DNA of 64,000 nucleotides. It comes from Acidovorax delafieldii. Lineage in GTDB: Bacteria; Pseudomonadota; Gammaproteobacteria; Burkholderiales; Burkholderiaceae_C. The translations under genes and the position numbers were made by a program. Shown in pieces: positions 31,270 through 40,348 of the stretch. Every line of letters begins with the position of its first letter. Position 1 is the stretch's first letter. A model generated the notes under the pieces. It saw nothing but the letters and a program-made list of their open reading frames with translations. It was not told the origin of the DNA and ran no database searches. Where the stretch lies: assembly GCF_007993815.1 (NCBI RefSeq), contig NZ_VJWE01000011.1:372001-436000 (forward strand), in the 5' to 3' direction.

Positions 31270-32495
31270 CAGGAAAGGCCCTTCTTATGCACCTGAGCCC
31301 GCGCATCCAGCAAAGCCACCTCAAACTCTTGCGCCACCATTTCCCAAGTGTGCGCACGCGCAAAAGCTTCCGCCCTGGCACTGAGGGCATGACGTCGCTC
31401 GTCATCCTCAAGCAAGCCGCATATGGCTGCGGTCAGACCTTCGGGCGAAGTCTCTGCAAGCACCGCAACGTCCTCGTGCAGCAGCCACTCTACATTTGGG
31501 CCCCGATTAGACACCACGGCACACCCGCTGGCCATTAATTCAAGTGGTAGCAGTGACGCATTGGTCAACGACAACACCAGAGCCACATCGCATTGACTGT
31601 AAAGATCCGGCAAATCATCCAACGCAACCGTGCCGCAAGGAAGATGAGGAAATGGGATGTGATAACCAGCGGTATCCCAACCCGCCAGTACGAACTGCGT
31701 GTCCGGCATGCGCTGCCAAACGGCATTGAGCACGAGGAGTCCCAACTCGAATGCACGCCGTGGCGTGGGCGGGCGCGCATAGAAGAAAACACGGCGGATC
31801 TCTGGCTCTCTACGTGGCAATCGGCGGTAGCGCTCAAGCTCCACACCAAAGCCCACCGGGCGAGTGGCCATCCCATACTCTTTGGCAAGTTTTTCTGCAA
31901 GCCAAGCACCCGCAGTGATCCCAAAGAAGCCGAAATGGTAAGTATTCTGTGCAAGCACCGACTCCGAGCCCACAGGATAAAAGTGTGGCTCGTAGTCCTG
32001 CACGAAATAAAGTTTGGATCGAGCGCCGGCAAATGCGCGCACTGTGTACGCGGTATCCCAGCCCGTCGCGACTGCAAACTCGCAAGGTGGAAGCTTGTCC
32101 TGCCCAAGTAACACGGCCGCCTCCAACGGGAAGAAGTGCTTGCGGATGGCATTGCGCGCTTCATGGGCGTCGTGGTGCATGACAGGATTTGCGATCACGA
32201 TGCAAGAAACATACCCCATCTGCTCGAGATGCCAAATCGTGCGAAAGATATTCAGATGGCCACCTGAACCCACATTGAAATCCGGGATAAACCACAGAAG
32301 CGTCCCCTGCTTAGCCTCACCTGGCCGAGCGGGCAGCACGTAGGGCATTGCAAATCCGTAGTGGCGGAACACATCGACATGGCGGCCAGGCCCTTGCCTC
32401 AGACGACGCACTACAGCCCGCAGTGCTGCAAGCAGGCCCTCTTTGCGCGCCATCTCTTTAACGCGCCATACTTTTTTTGCAAGATTCAACGCCAT
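31269..32495 (-). CDS. WsaF-like glycosyltransferase (GT4-type fold)
   Basis: 408-residue GT-B glycosyltransferase. The N-domain begins LLWFIPDFNVGSGGHLNIFR, typical of the WsaF rhamnosyltransferase group, and contains FVQDYEPHFYPVG. The C-domain has the nucleotide-sugar site LVLSLTNASLLPLELMASGCAVV. With rmlBDAC elsewhere in the locus, dTDP-rhamnose is a reasonable donor. The ATG at 32495 is 2 bp after the upstream GT2 stop. Confidence 0.85.
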   Translation of the reverse strand: MALNLAKKVWRVKEMARKEGLLAALRAVVRRLRQGPGRHVDVFRHYGFAMPYVLPARPGEAKQGTLLWFIPDFNVGSGGHLNIFRTIWHLEQMGYVSCIVIANPVMHHDAHEARNAIRKHFFPLEAAVLLGQDKLPPCEFAVATGWDTAYTVRAFAGARSKLYFVQDYEPHFYPVGSESVLAQNTYHFGFFGITAGAWLAEKLAKEYGMATRPVGFGVELERYRRLPRREPEIRRVFFYARPPTPRRAFELGLLVLNAVWQRMPDTQFVLAGWDTAGYHIPFPHLPCGTVALDDLPDLYSQCDVALVLSLTNASLLPLELMASGCAVVSNRGPNVEWLLHEDVAVLAETSPEGLTAAICGLLEDDERRHALSARAEAFARAHTWEMVAQEFEVALLDARAQVHKKGLS

Positions 32496-32497
32496 GA

Positions 32498-33475
32498 TCA
32501 AGCAGTCCCAGCACGCTGTAATTGCTCATCGCGCGATACCGAACGCAGCAGCCAAGGGGGTAATTGGTCGTGCCTGGTACCAAGGTATTGCCCGGCAACA
32601 CGAGCCATTTCTATGAACCCCATGTATGCGGCATTCTTCAACAGGCGCCGCCCCCTCAGCCCCCCATCACGAAGCCAGCCAAGATCCCGTCTTGCCAAGT
32701 AAAAACCCGATTTGATGGCCTGCACAAGGTTATCTTGAATTCGATAGCCAAAGTACAGGTTAAACGACCGCGCCTCATCAAAATTGCGCTGAAGTGTTTC
32801 CCATATACCGAAGTCGTGCGAATGGTAGACAACCGCATCCGGCACGAAGGCCTTCGCATAGCCCGCCTCAATCGCACGCAAAGCCCAGGTCTGATCCTCG
32901 GCAAACGCGACTTCTGGCAACGGAAGTTGCTGCCAAACCGAGCGACGAATACAGGCATTGTTGCTCGAGAAAAAATGCAACCACTGACGGTAGCCGACGT
33001 CTGCGGCAAAACGAGCACGGTCGTCAAGCCGGACCACAGCCAACTCGCAACCGAAGCCCGCGAAGTGCTGACTCAGTTCACAATGCGTAACATGGCGGGC
33101 TTCGGGATGAGCACGATGCGGCCCAAATGCACCTGCCACAGCAGGCTCGGCATCACACCCTTTTACCATGTTGTATAGCCAGTCCGTGGTTGCGGGCTTG
33201 GCGTCCTGAGTAATGAACACCAAAAACTCTCCCACCGACAAAGAAGCTAGATAGTTGCGTGTGCGCCCATGACCAAATTCTTGTGGAGAAATCTCTTCAC
33301 AACGAACCCCCTTCGTGCGCACCAGTGCTACGGAGTCATCCGTTGAGCCAGAATCAACAACGATGACCTCAAAGGGCCATGGAGTTTGCTGCTGCAGGAT
33401 CGCATCAATCACCTCGCCAAGCAGTGGGCCGCCGTTTTTGACAGGAATTAATACGGAAGCGCGAACGTGGGTCAT
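32498..33475 (-). CDS. Family 2 glycosyltransferase (rhamnosyltransferase-like)
   Basis: 325-residue GT-A enzyme. Start SVLIPVKNGGPLLGEVIDAIL, nucleotide-binding VDSGSTDDS, the metal-binding acidic pair in FITQDAKP and the catalytic-base region AEDQTWALRAIEAG are in place. The family resembles RgpB/WbbL-like rhamnosyltransferases. It is the first gene of the distal glycan group; the 178 bp upstream holds the likely promoter. Confidence 0.87.
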   Translation of the reverse strand: MTHVRASVLIPVKNGGPLLGEVIDAILQQQTPWPFEVIVVDSGSTDDSVALVRTKGVRCEEISPQEFGHGRTRNYLASLSVGEFLVFITQDAKPATTDWLYNMVKGCDAEPAVAGAFGPHRAHPEARHVTHCELSQHFAGFGCELAVVRLDDRARFAADVGYRQWLHFFSSNNACIRRSVWQQLPLPEVAFAEDQTWALRAIEAGYAKAFVPDAVVYHSHDFGIWETLQRNFDEARSFNLYFGYRIQDNLVQAIKSGFYLARRDLGWLRDGGLRGRRLLKNAAYMGFIEMARVAGQYLGTRHDQLPPWLLRSVSRDEQLQRAGTA

Positions 33476-33586
33476 TCAGTGAGGCGGCGAAGCAATCGCT
33501 CGAAAAGAAAAATCTGCTGCATCGCCCATCGCCCCCAAGAATCATCTGAGCATCCAAAGCGGAAAGCAATATCTAGGCAACCGTAC

Positions 33587-33614
33587 ATTGTACCGTCGCC
33601 TACTGGCACCGCAA
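33587..33614 (-). promoter_or_regulatory. Possible promoter of the distal glycan operon
   Basis: On the minus strand TTGCGG (33609-33614) is separated by 16 bp from TACAAT (33587-33592), about 110 bp before the glycosyltransferase start. The -10 is good, the -35 moderate. It lies in a gene-free A/T-richer gap. Confidence 0.35.
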
Positions 33615-33653
33615 GAAGCGCTGTAACAGGCCGCTACAACAATCCAGACACCT

Positions 33654-34544
33654 CTACTTTGATTGCGCCTTTTCGAACAGCCCACTGATGGCAGCCGAGT
33701 TCATCACCACGCCGTACTTCGCGAGGAGGTCTTGCTCCAGCTTTTTTGTGGCAGTCTGCCGGCAATAGTTCACAGCTCTAGCCGCAGCCGAAACCGCCAC
33801 TTCATCCCATGCCAGCTGACGACTATCACGCTTGTCGTCAATGGAGAAAAGGTACACAAAATCCCCTTCACGCACGGGACCCACCATATCGCCTTGCTTC
33901 GCCGCAGCGAGGGTACGCAAAATTACATTCTCATCAACCAGAACTGCCCAACCGATGTCACCTTGCGCTTCCAGGCGATAGATTCCTTCAACACGCTTAG
34001 CCATGACCTCGAAAGGCTGGGCACCTGACGCAATCACTTTGGCTTGCGCCATCATCCAATCCATAGCAGCCATGCCATCCACCGTTTCCGAGGCTGGCAG
34101 CATCACGCGATTCAAACGTGCCATGGGCGGAACTCTGAACGCCTGCGGATTTTCGTCAAAAAACTTTCTTGCCGCTGTGGCATCTGCGGGCGGATCGCAA
34201 GGTGGCATCAGCTTGCGAAATACCGACATTGCATACGCATCATCAAATCGGTCGCCTTCTTTCCCGGGCTGCCGTTTTTCACCCAGACGCTCTCCCTCTT
34301 GCACAAGCGCCCTTCCCATCGCCATCTCGCGCAGTACTTGCTCCACACCCCACTTGCTACGGGAGCTGGCGCGCAGGTCAACCCGGCGCTCAAGATATTG
34401 AGACAGATCAGACGACGTTATGACCTCTCCACTCTTTAACTGAACCAGATCTGCTGCGGTAGCCACGGGCGCCCCCCCAATCATCAGAGCAGATAAAAGG
34501 CAAACACCCAAAAATCGACCCGCACCCACAGAACGTCCACGCAT
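33654..34544 (-). CDS. Exported parvulin-like peptidyl-prolyl isomerase
   Basis: 296-residue periplasmic protein. Signal peptide (residues 1-30, ending VATA), a SurA/PrsA-like helical N-part (LRASSRSKWGVEQVLREMAMGRALV), then a parvulin domain (about 150-260: RLNRVMLP, GDIGW, GDMVGPVREGDFVYLFSID). It should assist folding of exported proteins. It follows the lipoprotein gene by 13 bp and is the last gene of the group behind the type II secretion cluster. A folding factor for a secretion substrate is plausible; EpsD-type isomerases of exopolysaccharide loci are the alternative comparison. Confidence 0.8.
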   Translation of the reverse strand: MRGRSVGAGRFLGVCLLSALMIGGAPVATAADLVQLKSGEVITSSDLSQYLERRVDLRASSRSKWGVEQVLREMAMGRALVQEGERLGEKRQPGKEGDRFDDAYAMSVFRKLMPPCDPPADATAARKFFDENPQAFRVPPMARLNRVMLPASETVDGMAAMDWMMAQAKVIASGAQPFEVMAKRVEGIYRLEAQGDIGWAVLVDENVILRTLAAAKQGDMVGPVREGDFVYLFSIDDKRDSRQLAWDEVAVSAAARAVNYCRQTATKKLEQDLLAKYGVVMNSAAISGLFEKAQSK

Positions 34545-34557
34545 TGCCCATACTCCT

Positions 34558-35676
34558 TTATTGTGCTCGCTGCTTCAACAACCTATTCTGACTCGCACGA
34601 TCCCACAAAGGGCCGTAAACAACGTCGATCACCTCACCGCCCGAGTTGAACGCGACTACGTCACGCTCGCCGTCTCCATCTATGTCCAACAATTGCAAAC
34701 TCGTCGCAAAACCACTCACTGCATGCCAGCGTGTTTCTACAACCATGCCTTTCTCATCCAAGCGCTGCAAATACAGCTCTCGGTCCTCTCCCCAAATGAC
34801 GACATGCTCATCCAGCGGCGCCACCGACACACTGCCAGTGAGAGGCGATGCAATCATCTGGAGTTCCCCCGTCTCCGCATTCACACGGGCATTCCGCCCC
34901 CCAGTCTCCAGAGACACGTAAACCCAGTTCCCTTGCGGCGAAGGACGGGCATTCCGAGATACCGCAGAGAACCTCGCCACAACAACAGGTGCAGAGAGCA
35001 AATTTGATTCCGGAACCGCCACCAACTGCTTGTCGTCCAAGCATGCCGCGGCGATAGCCGAGCCGTTGATACCTACGACCTTTTTCAGTCTCGTCGGGTG
35101 CCATGCCACCTCACACCAAGACACCTTCTTGACGTTAGGCGCCTGCTGATCATCAACCGCCCAGTCCAGAACCCAGGCCACTTCTTTACCGTTGTACGGA
35201 CTGACCAAAAGCGTGTAACGCCCCCCATCAGCCTTCACCACCATGACGTCGCGCGGAGAAAATCCGACCTTGATCTGCTGCAACCGATCAAGCTTTGAAC
35301 CTCTGACACGGAAAACATCCAGGCTCGCAGTACCCTCCACAGCCGCAACCAACAAATCATCGGCAAGCCACGCGGCAGAGTCTGGGTGGTAACCGACCTG
35401 TACGCGATCCAAAAGAGTGGACTTGCGGCCATCAATGCGATGCAGAGCAAGCATATTATTTTCGTGCTCGACAGCAGCCAACAGACACCCAGCCGCCCCG
35501 CAACGCACTTCTCCTCCCCATGCAAAAGGGACAGGCACCGCCATTTGCGAAGACGCTGGCACGGGAGCAACGCCTCCAGTCCCCTCGAGCAAGGACTGGG
35601 ATTGGCATCCCGATATTGCCGCCATGACGACAAGCATGGGCGCAAAGAATGTGGAGAAGCGAATTTTCAAAGTCAT
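34558..35676 (-). CDS. Lipoprotein with beta-propeller/FG-GAP-like repeats
   Basis: 372-residue lipoprotein: signal peptide with lipobox ISGC (Cys24). The mature part is a series of short beta-rich repeats (LLDRVQVGYHPDSAAW, ASLDVFRVRGSKLDRLQQIKVGF, WGEDRELYLQRLDEKG) and ends with LLDIDGDGERDVVAFNSGGEV, an FG-GAP/VCBS-like calcium-binding segment. Likely a seven-bladed propeller at the outer membrane. The Sec leader and C-terminal DxDxDG loop suggest a surface or periplasmic scaffold. No known family assigned. It has its own 5' gap with the terminator of the preceding gene. Confidence 0.72.
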   Translation of the reverse strand: MTLKIRFSTFFAPMLVVMAAISGCQSQSLLEGTGGVAPVPASSQMAVPVPFAWGGEVRCGAAGCLLAAVEHENNMLALHRIDGRKSTLLDRVQVGYHPDSAAWLADDLLVAAVEGTASLDVFRVRGSKLDRLQQIKVGFSPRDVMVVKADGGRYTLLVSPYNGKEVAWVLDWAVDDQQAPNVKKVSWCEVAWHPTRLKKVVGINGSAIAAACLDDKQLVAVPESNLLSAPVVVARFSAVSRNARPSPQGNWVYVSLETGGRNARVNAETGELQMIASPLTGSVSVAPLDEHVVIWGEDRELYLQRLDEKGMVVETRWHAVSGFATSLQLLDIDGDGERDVVAFNSGGEVIDVVYGPLWDRASQNRLLKQRAQ

Positions 35677-35695
35677 GTTGCCAATCTCACAAAGC

Positions 35696-35728
35696 AAAAA
35701 AATAGCGCCTTGCGGCGCTATTTTTTTT
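35696..35728. terminator. Rho-independent terminator after the secreted-protein gene
   Basis: AAAAAAATAGCGCC-TTGC-GGCGCTATTTTTTTT is a near-perfect stem with a 4 nt loop and T-runs on both strands. It lies about 75 bp after the stop of the gene at 35802-36746 and 20 bp before the next lipoprotein start. Confidence 0.85.
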
Positions 35729-35801
35729 ACCGCCTGATCGGCGATAGTAATTTGTAATTTATTCGACTGATGAGCGTCCAAACACCCATCAAATCGAATG
35801 A

Positions 35802-36746
35802 TTACTTGTACGAACCCAGAACGGTTTGCACAGCACCGAAAGCGGTGGAGCTGATAGCCGAGTACGTGAACACGGAGCCGCCGAGTGTGTACAGCGTGGT
35901 GCCCAGAGCTGCAGTTGCATCAGAAGGAGCAGCCAAACCTGGTTGCCATTCGATGAAACCGTCGGTGAACGTAGCAGGCAGACCAGCGATGCCTTCAGGA
36001 TCGAACCAGTCCAACTCAGCCTTCACCAGCTTGAAGTTCACAGACTTGCGGTTTTGCTTGTCATCATAAATGTTGACAGTGTGCGTACCGCTGTGGTTGC
36101 CAGTAGACCACACCACCACGGCAGTGTCCGTACCGCCAGCGGCTTGGTCGATAGCGTAACGCATGCTGAAGGTTGGCTGAGGAGCTGCACCGGAAGCGCC
36201 AACTTGAGCAGCGCCAGCAACGGACACCAAGCTCACGTTGTTCATCTTGGTGATATCAACGCCAGAAGCGATCGTCAGAGCACCGTCGATAACGGGCACG
36301 AAAGCCACATCCTTAGCAACGCTGTTCACTTGAAATGCATTGCCAGAGATTGCGGAAGCGGTGGATGCCAGGAAAGCAGCGCCGCCGCAAGCGGTTTGTG
36401 CTGTGCCGCCTTCGGTGGTAGCACCAACGGCGAACACCAGGTAACCACGGGTGCCGGACAGACCGCCACCGGACTGCGAAGACCAGATGAAGGGCTCATA
36501 GTCCTTGTTGGTCATAGCAAAGCAGCCGTCAGTGATGTGAGTGGAGTTCTGATCGAAGAACGTCCAGTACACAGCAACGCTTTGGCCGGTTTGGTTGATC
36601 AGGCCAACAGCAGTGGTGTCGGTTGGGCCGTTGTGAATCACGTTAGGAACCACGAAACCGTTGCTGAACGTACCCACGGTGTACGCCTGCGCCACACCAG
36701 CACTCAGCGCAGCGGCTGCAACGGCTGCCATTGCAAATTTTTTCAT
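35802..36746 (-). CDS. Secreted protein of unknown family, candidate type II secretion substrate
   Basis: 314-residue exported protein. A clear Sec signal (MKKFAMAAVAAAALSAGVAQA, cut before YTVG) leads a Gly/Ser/Thr/Asn-rich, beta-rich mature chain with few charges. There are two cysteines in mid-chain (GCFAM, TACGG). No catalytic motif and no C-terminal anchor (no PEP-CTERM, LPXTG or autotransporter barrel) is seen. It has its own strong promoter and terminator, which suggests high, separate expression. Position directly behind gspD and a lipoprotein makes it the best candidate cargo or surface product of the cluster; this is inference. Confidence 0.78.
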   Translation of the reverse strand: MKKFAMAAVAAAALSAGVAQAYTVGTFSNGFVVPNVIHNGPTDTTAVGLINQTGQSVAVYWTFFDQNSTHITDGCFAMTNKDYEPFIWSSQSGGGLSGTRGYLVFAVGATTEGGTAQTACGGAAFLASTASAISGNAFQVNSVAKDVAFVPVIDGALTIASGVDITKMNNVSLVSVAGAAQVGASGAAPQPTFSMRYAIDQAAGGTDTAVVVWSTGNHSGTHTVNIYDDKQNRKSVNFKLVKAELDWFDPEGIAGLPATFTDGFIEWQPGLAAPSDATAALGTTLYTLGGSVFTYSAISSTAFGAVQTVLGSYK

Positions 36747-36833
36747 CTTCTCAGTCCTTAGATAATTGAAGGAAGCTTTCCCACCCTGTGCGGGATCTGC
36801 AACCCATCCGTACTCCGTTTGGGTTGATGCAAT

Positions 36834-36861
36834 CTTATACTGATACCTTTGAATTTTTCAA
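36834..36861 (-). promoter_or_regulatory. Strong sigma-70 promoter for the secreted-protein gene
   Basis: On the minus strand TTGAAA (36856-36861), 16 bp spacer, TATAAG (36834-36839). Transcription should start near 36827, leaving about an 80 nt leader that ends in CTAAGGACTGAGAAG before the ATG at 36746. The best promoter match I found in the window. Confidence 0.7.
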
Positions 36862-36916
36862 CCTATTTCCGCCAGAAACTCGGCATGCGTTGGTTTGTTG
36901 CACTCAAACAACGAAC

Positions 36917-37372
36917 TTATTTGGCATCCTTGGAGAACATCACGCTGCGGCGCAGCACATGGTGCCAGACACCATCGATACGGCGCCACTCGTCTTCCGC
37001 AACCGCCTCTTGTCTTTTGATGCGCAGGATGGGGACCGAATAGCGCATCCACACATTCACGATGGCGCGGTCGCCTTCAACACTACGCACGTCCCGCACT
37101 TCCAGCGCCTCGTAGGCAACACCACCTCGCTTGAGGTATTCCTCCAAAGTGGCCTTCGGGTCTTTGGATGCCTCTTCATACTTCCAGGCGCCTACATTGT
37201 CACCACTGCGCACCAACGCCCAGTACGCCTGGGCGCGCTGCAGCAAAGTGGCTTGGTCATCATCTGACGACCCCGCCCCACCGCCGTTTACAGCACATCC
37301 CGCAAGCAAGAGGGTAACTACCGGCACCGCAAAGCCAGCGACCCACTGGCGGCGACCCATGAATTTTGTCAT
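36917..37372 (-). CDS. Small lipoprotein next to gspD, unknown function
   Basis: 151-residue lipoprotein; lipobox LLAGC (Cys26), then a Gly/Ser/Asp linker and a compact domain (LLQRAQAYWALVRSGDNVGAWKY, MRYSVPILRIKRQEAVAEDEW, IDGVWHHVLR) with the pattern of an NTF2-like fold. AGGAG lies before the ATG. It follows gspD by 66 bp. Pilotin-like help for the secretin or a partner of the secreted protein are both possible; neither is shown by sequence. Confidence 0.72.
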   Translation of the reverse strand: MTKFMGRRQWVAGFAVPVVTLLLAGCAVNGGGAGSSDDDQATLLQRAQAYWALVRSGDNVGAWKYEEASKDPKATLEEYLKRGGVAYEALEVRDVRSVEGDRAIVNVWMRYSVPILRIKRQEAVAEDEWRRIDGVWHHVLRRSVMFSKDAK

Positions 37373-37438
37373 GCTCGAAATCTCCTGTGGACTAAATACG
37401 ATACGAAAAGCAGGCAGCAAGGAGCAAACTGCGCAACA

Positions 37439-39805
37439 TCATTGCCTTGGCACAGCAGGCACATCATCAGCACGCAGCTTGAAGGGCTGCGACTCCAAAG
37501 ACATGCTGCGCATGCGCTGACGCATTTCGGCACTTGCAGAGCGCAATTGATCATCATCCTCAAGCGCACGAGGCGTCATCAGGACAAGCAGTTCTGTGCG
37601 ATTGCGCAAGTTTGACGTCGTGGAGAACAGTGCACCCAGCAAAGGGATATCGGCAAACCCCGGCACACCACTGCGAGTATTGGTGTCGTTTTCACGAATC
37701 AAACCACCCAGGACGATTGGCTCCCCAGAACGCACCGCTACTCGCGTTTGGATCTGACGAGTTTGAAAGGCGCGCTGCCCTGTTGCAGTGTCCCGCTCGC
37801 CAACATCGGTTACTTGCTGAGAAATGTCCATCGTGATCAACCCTCCCGCATTGACAGAAGGCGTGACAGATAGCATCACCCCCGTGTCCTTGTAGGTGAT
37901 TGACTCGGTCACAAGGTTGCCAGTAGTTACTGCGGTAGACGACTTGATGGGTTGCTGCTGACCGACCTGTATGGTTGCATTGTGATTGTTGAGAACCAGC
38001 ACCGACGGACTGGACAACAAACGCACCTGAGACTTCTCTGCCAGAGCGTTCAGCGTCGCACGCACTACATTCGCCTTGTTGACGATCGTGTAAGAGAACC
38101 CGGGCTGCCTGGCGCTAATGCCCCCCGATGTGTTCATGTTCAGTGATGCCTGCCCTTCACGACCATTGCTGAGACCATTCTGCAAATACCACTCCACCCC
38201 ATACTCCAGATTGCCCGTCAGCGTTACCTCCACGATGCTTGCCTCGATCAGCACCTGAGACGGAGCCTTGTCAAGTTCACGGAGAGCCTGCTCAATCCGA
38301 CGGTATTCAGTACGCGGAGCGCGGATCAGTAGCGCATTCCGCTTTTCATCTGCTACGACGCGTACATTGCCATCCAGCTGACTGGTCGACGTCAAGGATG
38401 TGTTGTTAGCAGATGTCTTGCCCGCACCTCCCAATGCCGACCCCATTGCTCCTCCGCTTAAGCCCAAAGTACCAGCGCTACTGCCATAAGCCCCTGAGCT
38501 ACCCGTACTTGCGCTCGCCCCGAGACCGGTTCCCTGAGAAAACTGCGTGGGTGCAGAACCCGCGGCCACACCAGCTGTCTTGCCTTGCCCCGCCTGCCCA
38601 CTGAACAAGCCGTTGAGCATTTCCGCCAATTGCAACGCAGATCCGTTCTGCACAGGGTAAACAAACAGGCTGGCCTCCAGAGTATCCGTAGGGCGATCCA
38701 GTCGGCGAATCCAGGTTTCGACCTGGGCCAACAAATGGCTGCGCGGCGTTACAACCACCAATGCATTCAGACGCTCCACGGGGAATACTCGAATCAAGCC
38801 GCCCAAGGGTGTTGCCATCTGCGCGCCCGCGCCGCTCGCTCCAGCGCCGCCGGACGTCGAACCAGCCGCGCTACTGCCTGCTGTTGCACTCGGCGCACCA
38901 CCAGGAGATGCCACAGCACCGGTTCCGCCATAAGGGTCGGAGGATTTCTCGGTGCCAAGCATCGCCTGCAGCGCGTCTCGCACCACATTCACGTTCGCGT
39001 TCTCCAACACGAACACCCCCAGCGACATGCCAGAGAGAAAGTCCACGTCAAACGCCTCAACCATCTCCAGCCAACCACCAAGCTGTGCTTTGCTGCCCTG
39101 CAGCACGAGCAGATTACGCATGGAATCCACGTATACGATCGCCTCACGAGGCGCGAGAGGCGCAAGGATCTTGGCCATCTCGGCCGCAGCAATGTGGTTC
39201 AGTGGAACTATGACCGTCCCTGCGCCTGAGAGATCCTTGAATTTTGACGAACCCACTACTGGGCGAGCCCCTAACGTGACAGTGCGCTTCGTCACGTGAT
39301 ACACGCCAGCGTTATCCCGAACAATCGCGAGGTCATGTGGTAGCAATACCGCATCCAGTACATCCAGTACTTGGTTTCGCATCAAGGGCTGGCGCGTATT
39401 GAGGCTCACCACCGTATCGCCCCCTGCGTCAATCGTGTAGTTGAGCTTAAGCAGGTCTCCCAGCAATGCCACTGCGAGGTTACTCACAGTGACATTTTCA
39501 AAATTGAGCGCAACCTTGTCCCCTGTGGCGAGGACTGGATCCACACGCGGCGACACATCGCGCTTAATGAACTGATCATTGCCGGGAAACAGCTTCGTAC
39601 TCGAAGACGTTTCCTTTTGCCCCTGCGCTTTGGGCACCGAAACGGCAGGCGTTGGCGCTGTGGTGGCTACCGCAGGCATGACAACAGGGACTACAGCAAC
39701 CGCCGGTGTAGGCTCCGCCGGTTTGGGTGCGGCAGGAGCGCCTTGCGTGCTAGCGCAACCTGACGCTAGCAACGCCAGCAAAAGGACGGATGGCCGAATG
39801 TTCAT
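37439..39805 (-). CDS. gspD: Type II secretion outer-membrane secretin GspD (lipoprotein form)
   Basis: 788-residue secretin forming the outer-membrane exit pore. The N-terminus is a lipoprotein signal (LLASGC, Cys17) followed by a Pro/Ala-rich linker. N0/N1 domains lie around residues 95-270 (VALNFENVTVSNLAVALLGD, FLSGMSLGVFVLENANV). Two Gly/Ser/Ala-rich insertions sit in the N-domain loops (about 290-335 and 405-470). The secretin domain is at about 530-760 (LIEASIVEVTLTGNLEYGVEW, VGQQQPIKSS, RSGEPIVLGGLI, VPGFADIPLLGALFS). Being lipidated, it may not need a separate pilotin. It is the last core gene of the xps-order cluster. Confidence 0.95.
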   Translation of the reverse strand: MNIRPSVLLLALLASGCASTQGAPAAPKPAEPTPAVAVVPVVMPAVATTAPTPAVSVPKAQGQKETSSSTKLFPGNDQFIKRDVSPRVDPVLATGDKVALNFENVTVSNLAVALLGDLLKLNYTIDAGGDTVVSLNTRQPLMRNQVLDVLDAVLLPHDLAIVRDNAGVYHVTKRTVTLGARPVVGSSKFKDLSGAGTVIVPLNHIAAAEMAKILAPLAPREAIVYVDSMRNLLVLQGSKAQLGGWLEMVEAFDVDFLSGMSLGVFVLENANVNVVRDALQAMLGTEKSSDPYGGTGAVASPGGAPSATAGSSAAGSTSGGAGASGAGAQMATPLGGLIRVFPVERLNALVVVTPRSHLLAQVETWIRRLDRPTDTLEASLFVYPVQNGSALQLAEMLNGLFSGQAGQGKTAGVAAGSAPTQFSQGTGLGASASTGSSGAYGSSAGTLGLSGGAMGSALGGAGKTSANNTSLTSTSQLDGNVRVVADEKRNALLIRAPRTEYRRIEQALRELDKAPSQVLIEASIVEVTLTGNLEYGVEWYLQNGLSNGREGQASLNMNTSGGISARQPGFSYTIVNKANVVRATLNALAEKSQVRLLSSPSVLVLNNHNATIQVGQQQPIKSSTAVTTGNLVTESITYKDTGVMLSVTPSVNAGGLITMDISQQVTDVGERDTATGQRAFQTRQIQTRVAVRSGEPIVLGGLIRENDTNTRSGVPGFADIPLLGALFSTTSNLRNRTELLVLMTPRALEDDDQLRSASAEMRQRMRSMSLESQPFKLRADDVPAVPRQ

Positions 39806-39841
39806 ATAGATAGCTCCAATATTGGGGTAGGCCGCAGTGGC

Positions 39842-40348
39842 TCAGTGATTTGCAGGGGATCTGCGCAGACGATCACCAACGGGCGCTCCTGGCCGCGCCG
39901 CAGCCACACTTCCTGCCTCTAGAGGACGCTCCACTCGTTGATCGTCCGAAGATATGAAGAAGGCCCTACGTCCATCAAAGGACTCGATACGCCAGGGTTT
40001 GGTTTCCCCGGTGATCTTGAGGGTGCTGCCATCCGCACGCAGCAAGATCGCCACACGCTCAGGCCCGGACTCGAAGACGGCCGTCAAGCGCGACTGCATC
40101 AACTCTGAGACAAGACTGCTCTTCTTTTCATCTACCACTACAGGTCGCCTGGAGGTCCAGAACAATGGGTGCTCAATCGCTTGCCTAGCCCGTATCGGAA
40201 CGACTGACGGCATAGGCTCCACCTTGGGAAGATCAGGTTTTCGAGGGGGCGGAGGAGTCCAGCGCTCCTTCTCAACATCCCACCAATACGCACTGGCCGC
40301 CAACGCTGCAGCCCCCAGCAATGGCCCAAGATACCAAGCTTTCATCAT
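39842..40348 (-). CDS. Type II secretion inner-membrane protein, XpsN/GspC-like
   Basis: 168-residue bitopic protein: short N-terminus, one TM helix (YLGPLLGAAALAASAYWW), Pro-rich linker and a small beta domain (about 60-140: HPLFWTSRRP, LTAVFESGPERVAILLRADGSTLKI, WRIESFDGRRAFF) resembling the HR domain of GspC. The position between gspM and gspD is that of xpsN in Xanthomonas, the functional stand-in for GspC linking inner-membrane platform and secretin. No PDZ domain. Start overlaps gspM by 4 bp. Confidence 0.78.
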   Translation of the reverse strand: MMKAWYLGPLLGAAALAASAYWWDVEKERWTPPPPRKPDLPKVEPMPSVVPIRARQAIEHPLFWTSRRPVVVDEKKSSLVSELMQSRLTAVFESGPERVAILLRADGSTLKITGETKPWRIESFDGRRAFFISSDDQRVERPLEAGSVAAARPGAPVGDRLRRSPANH

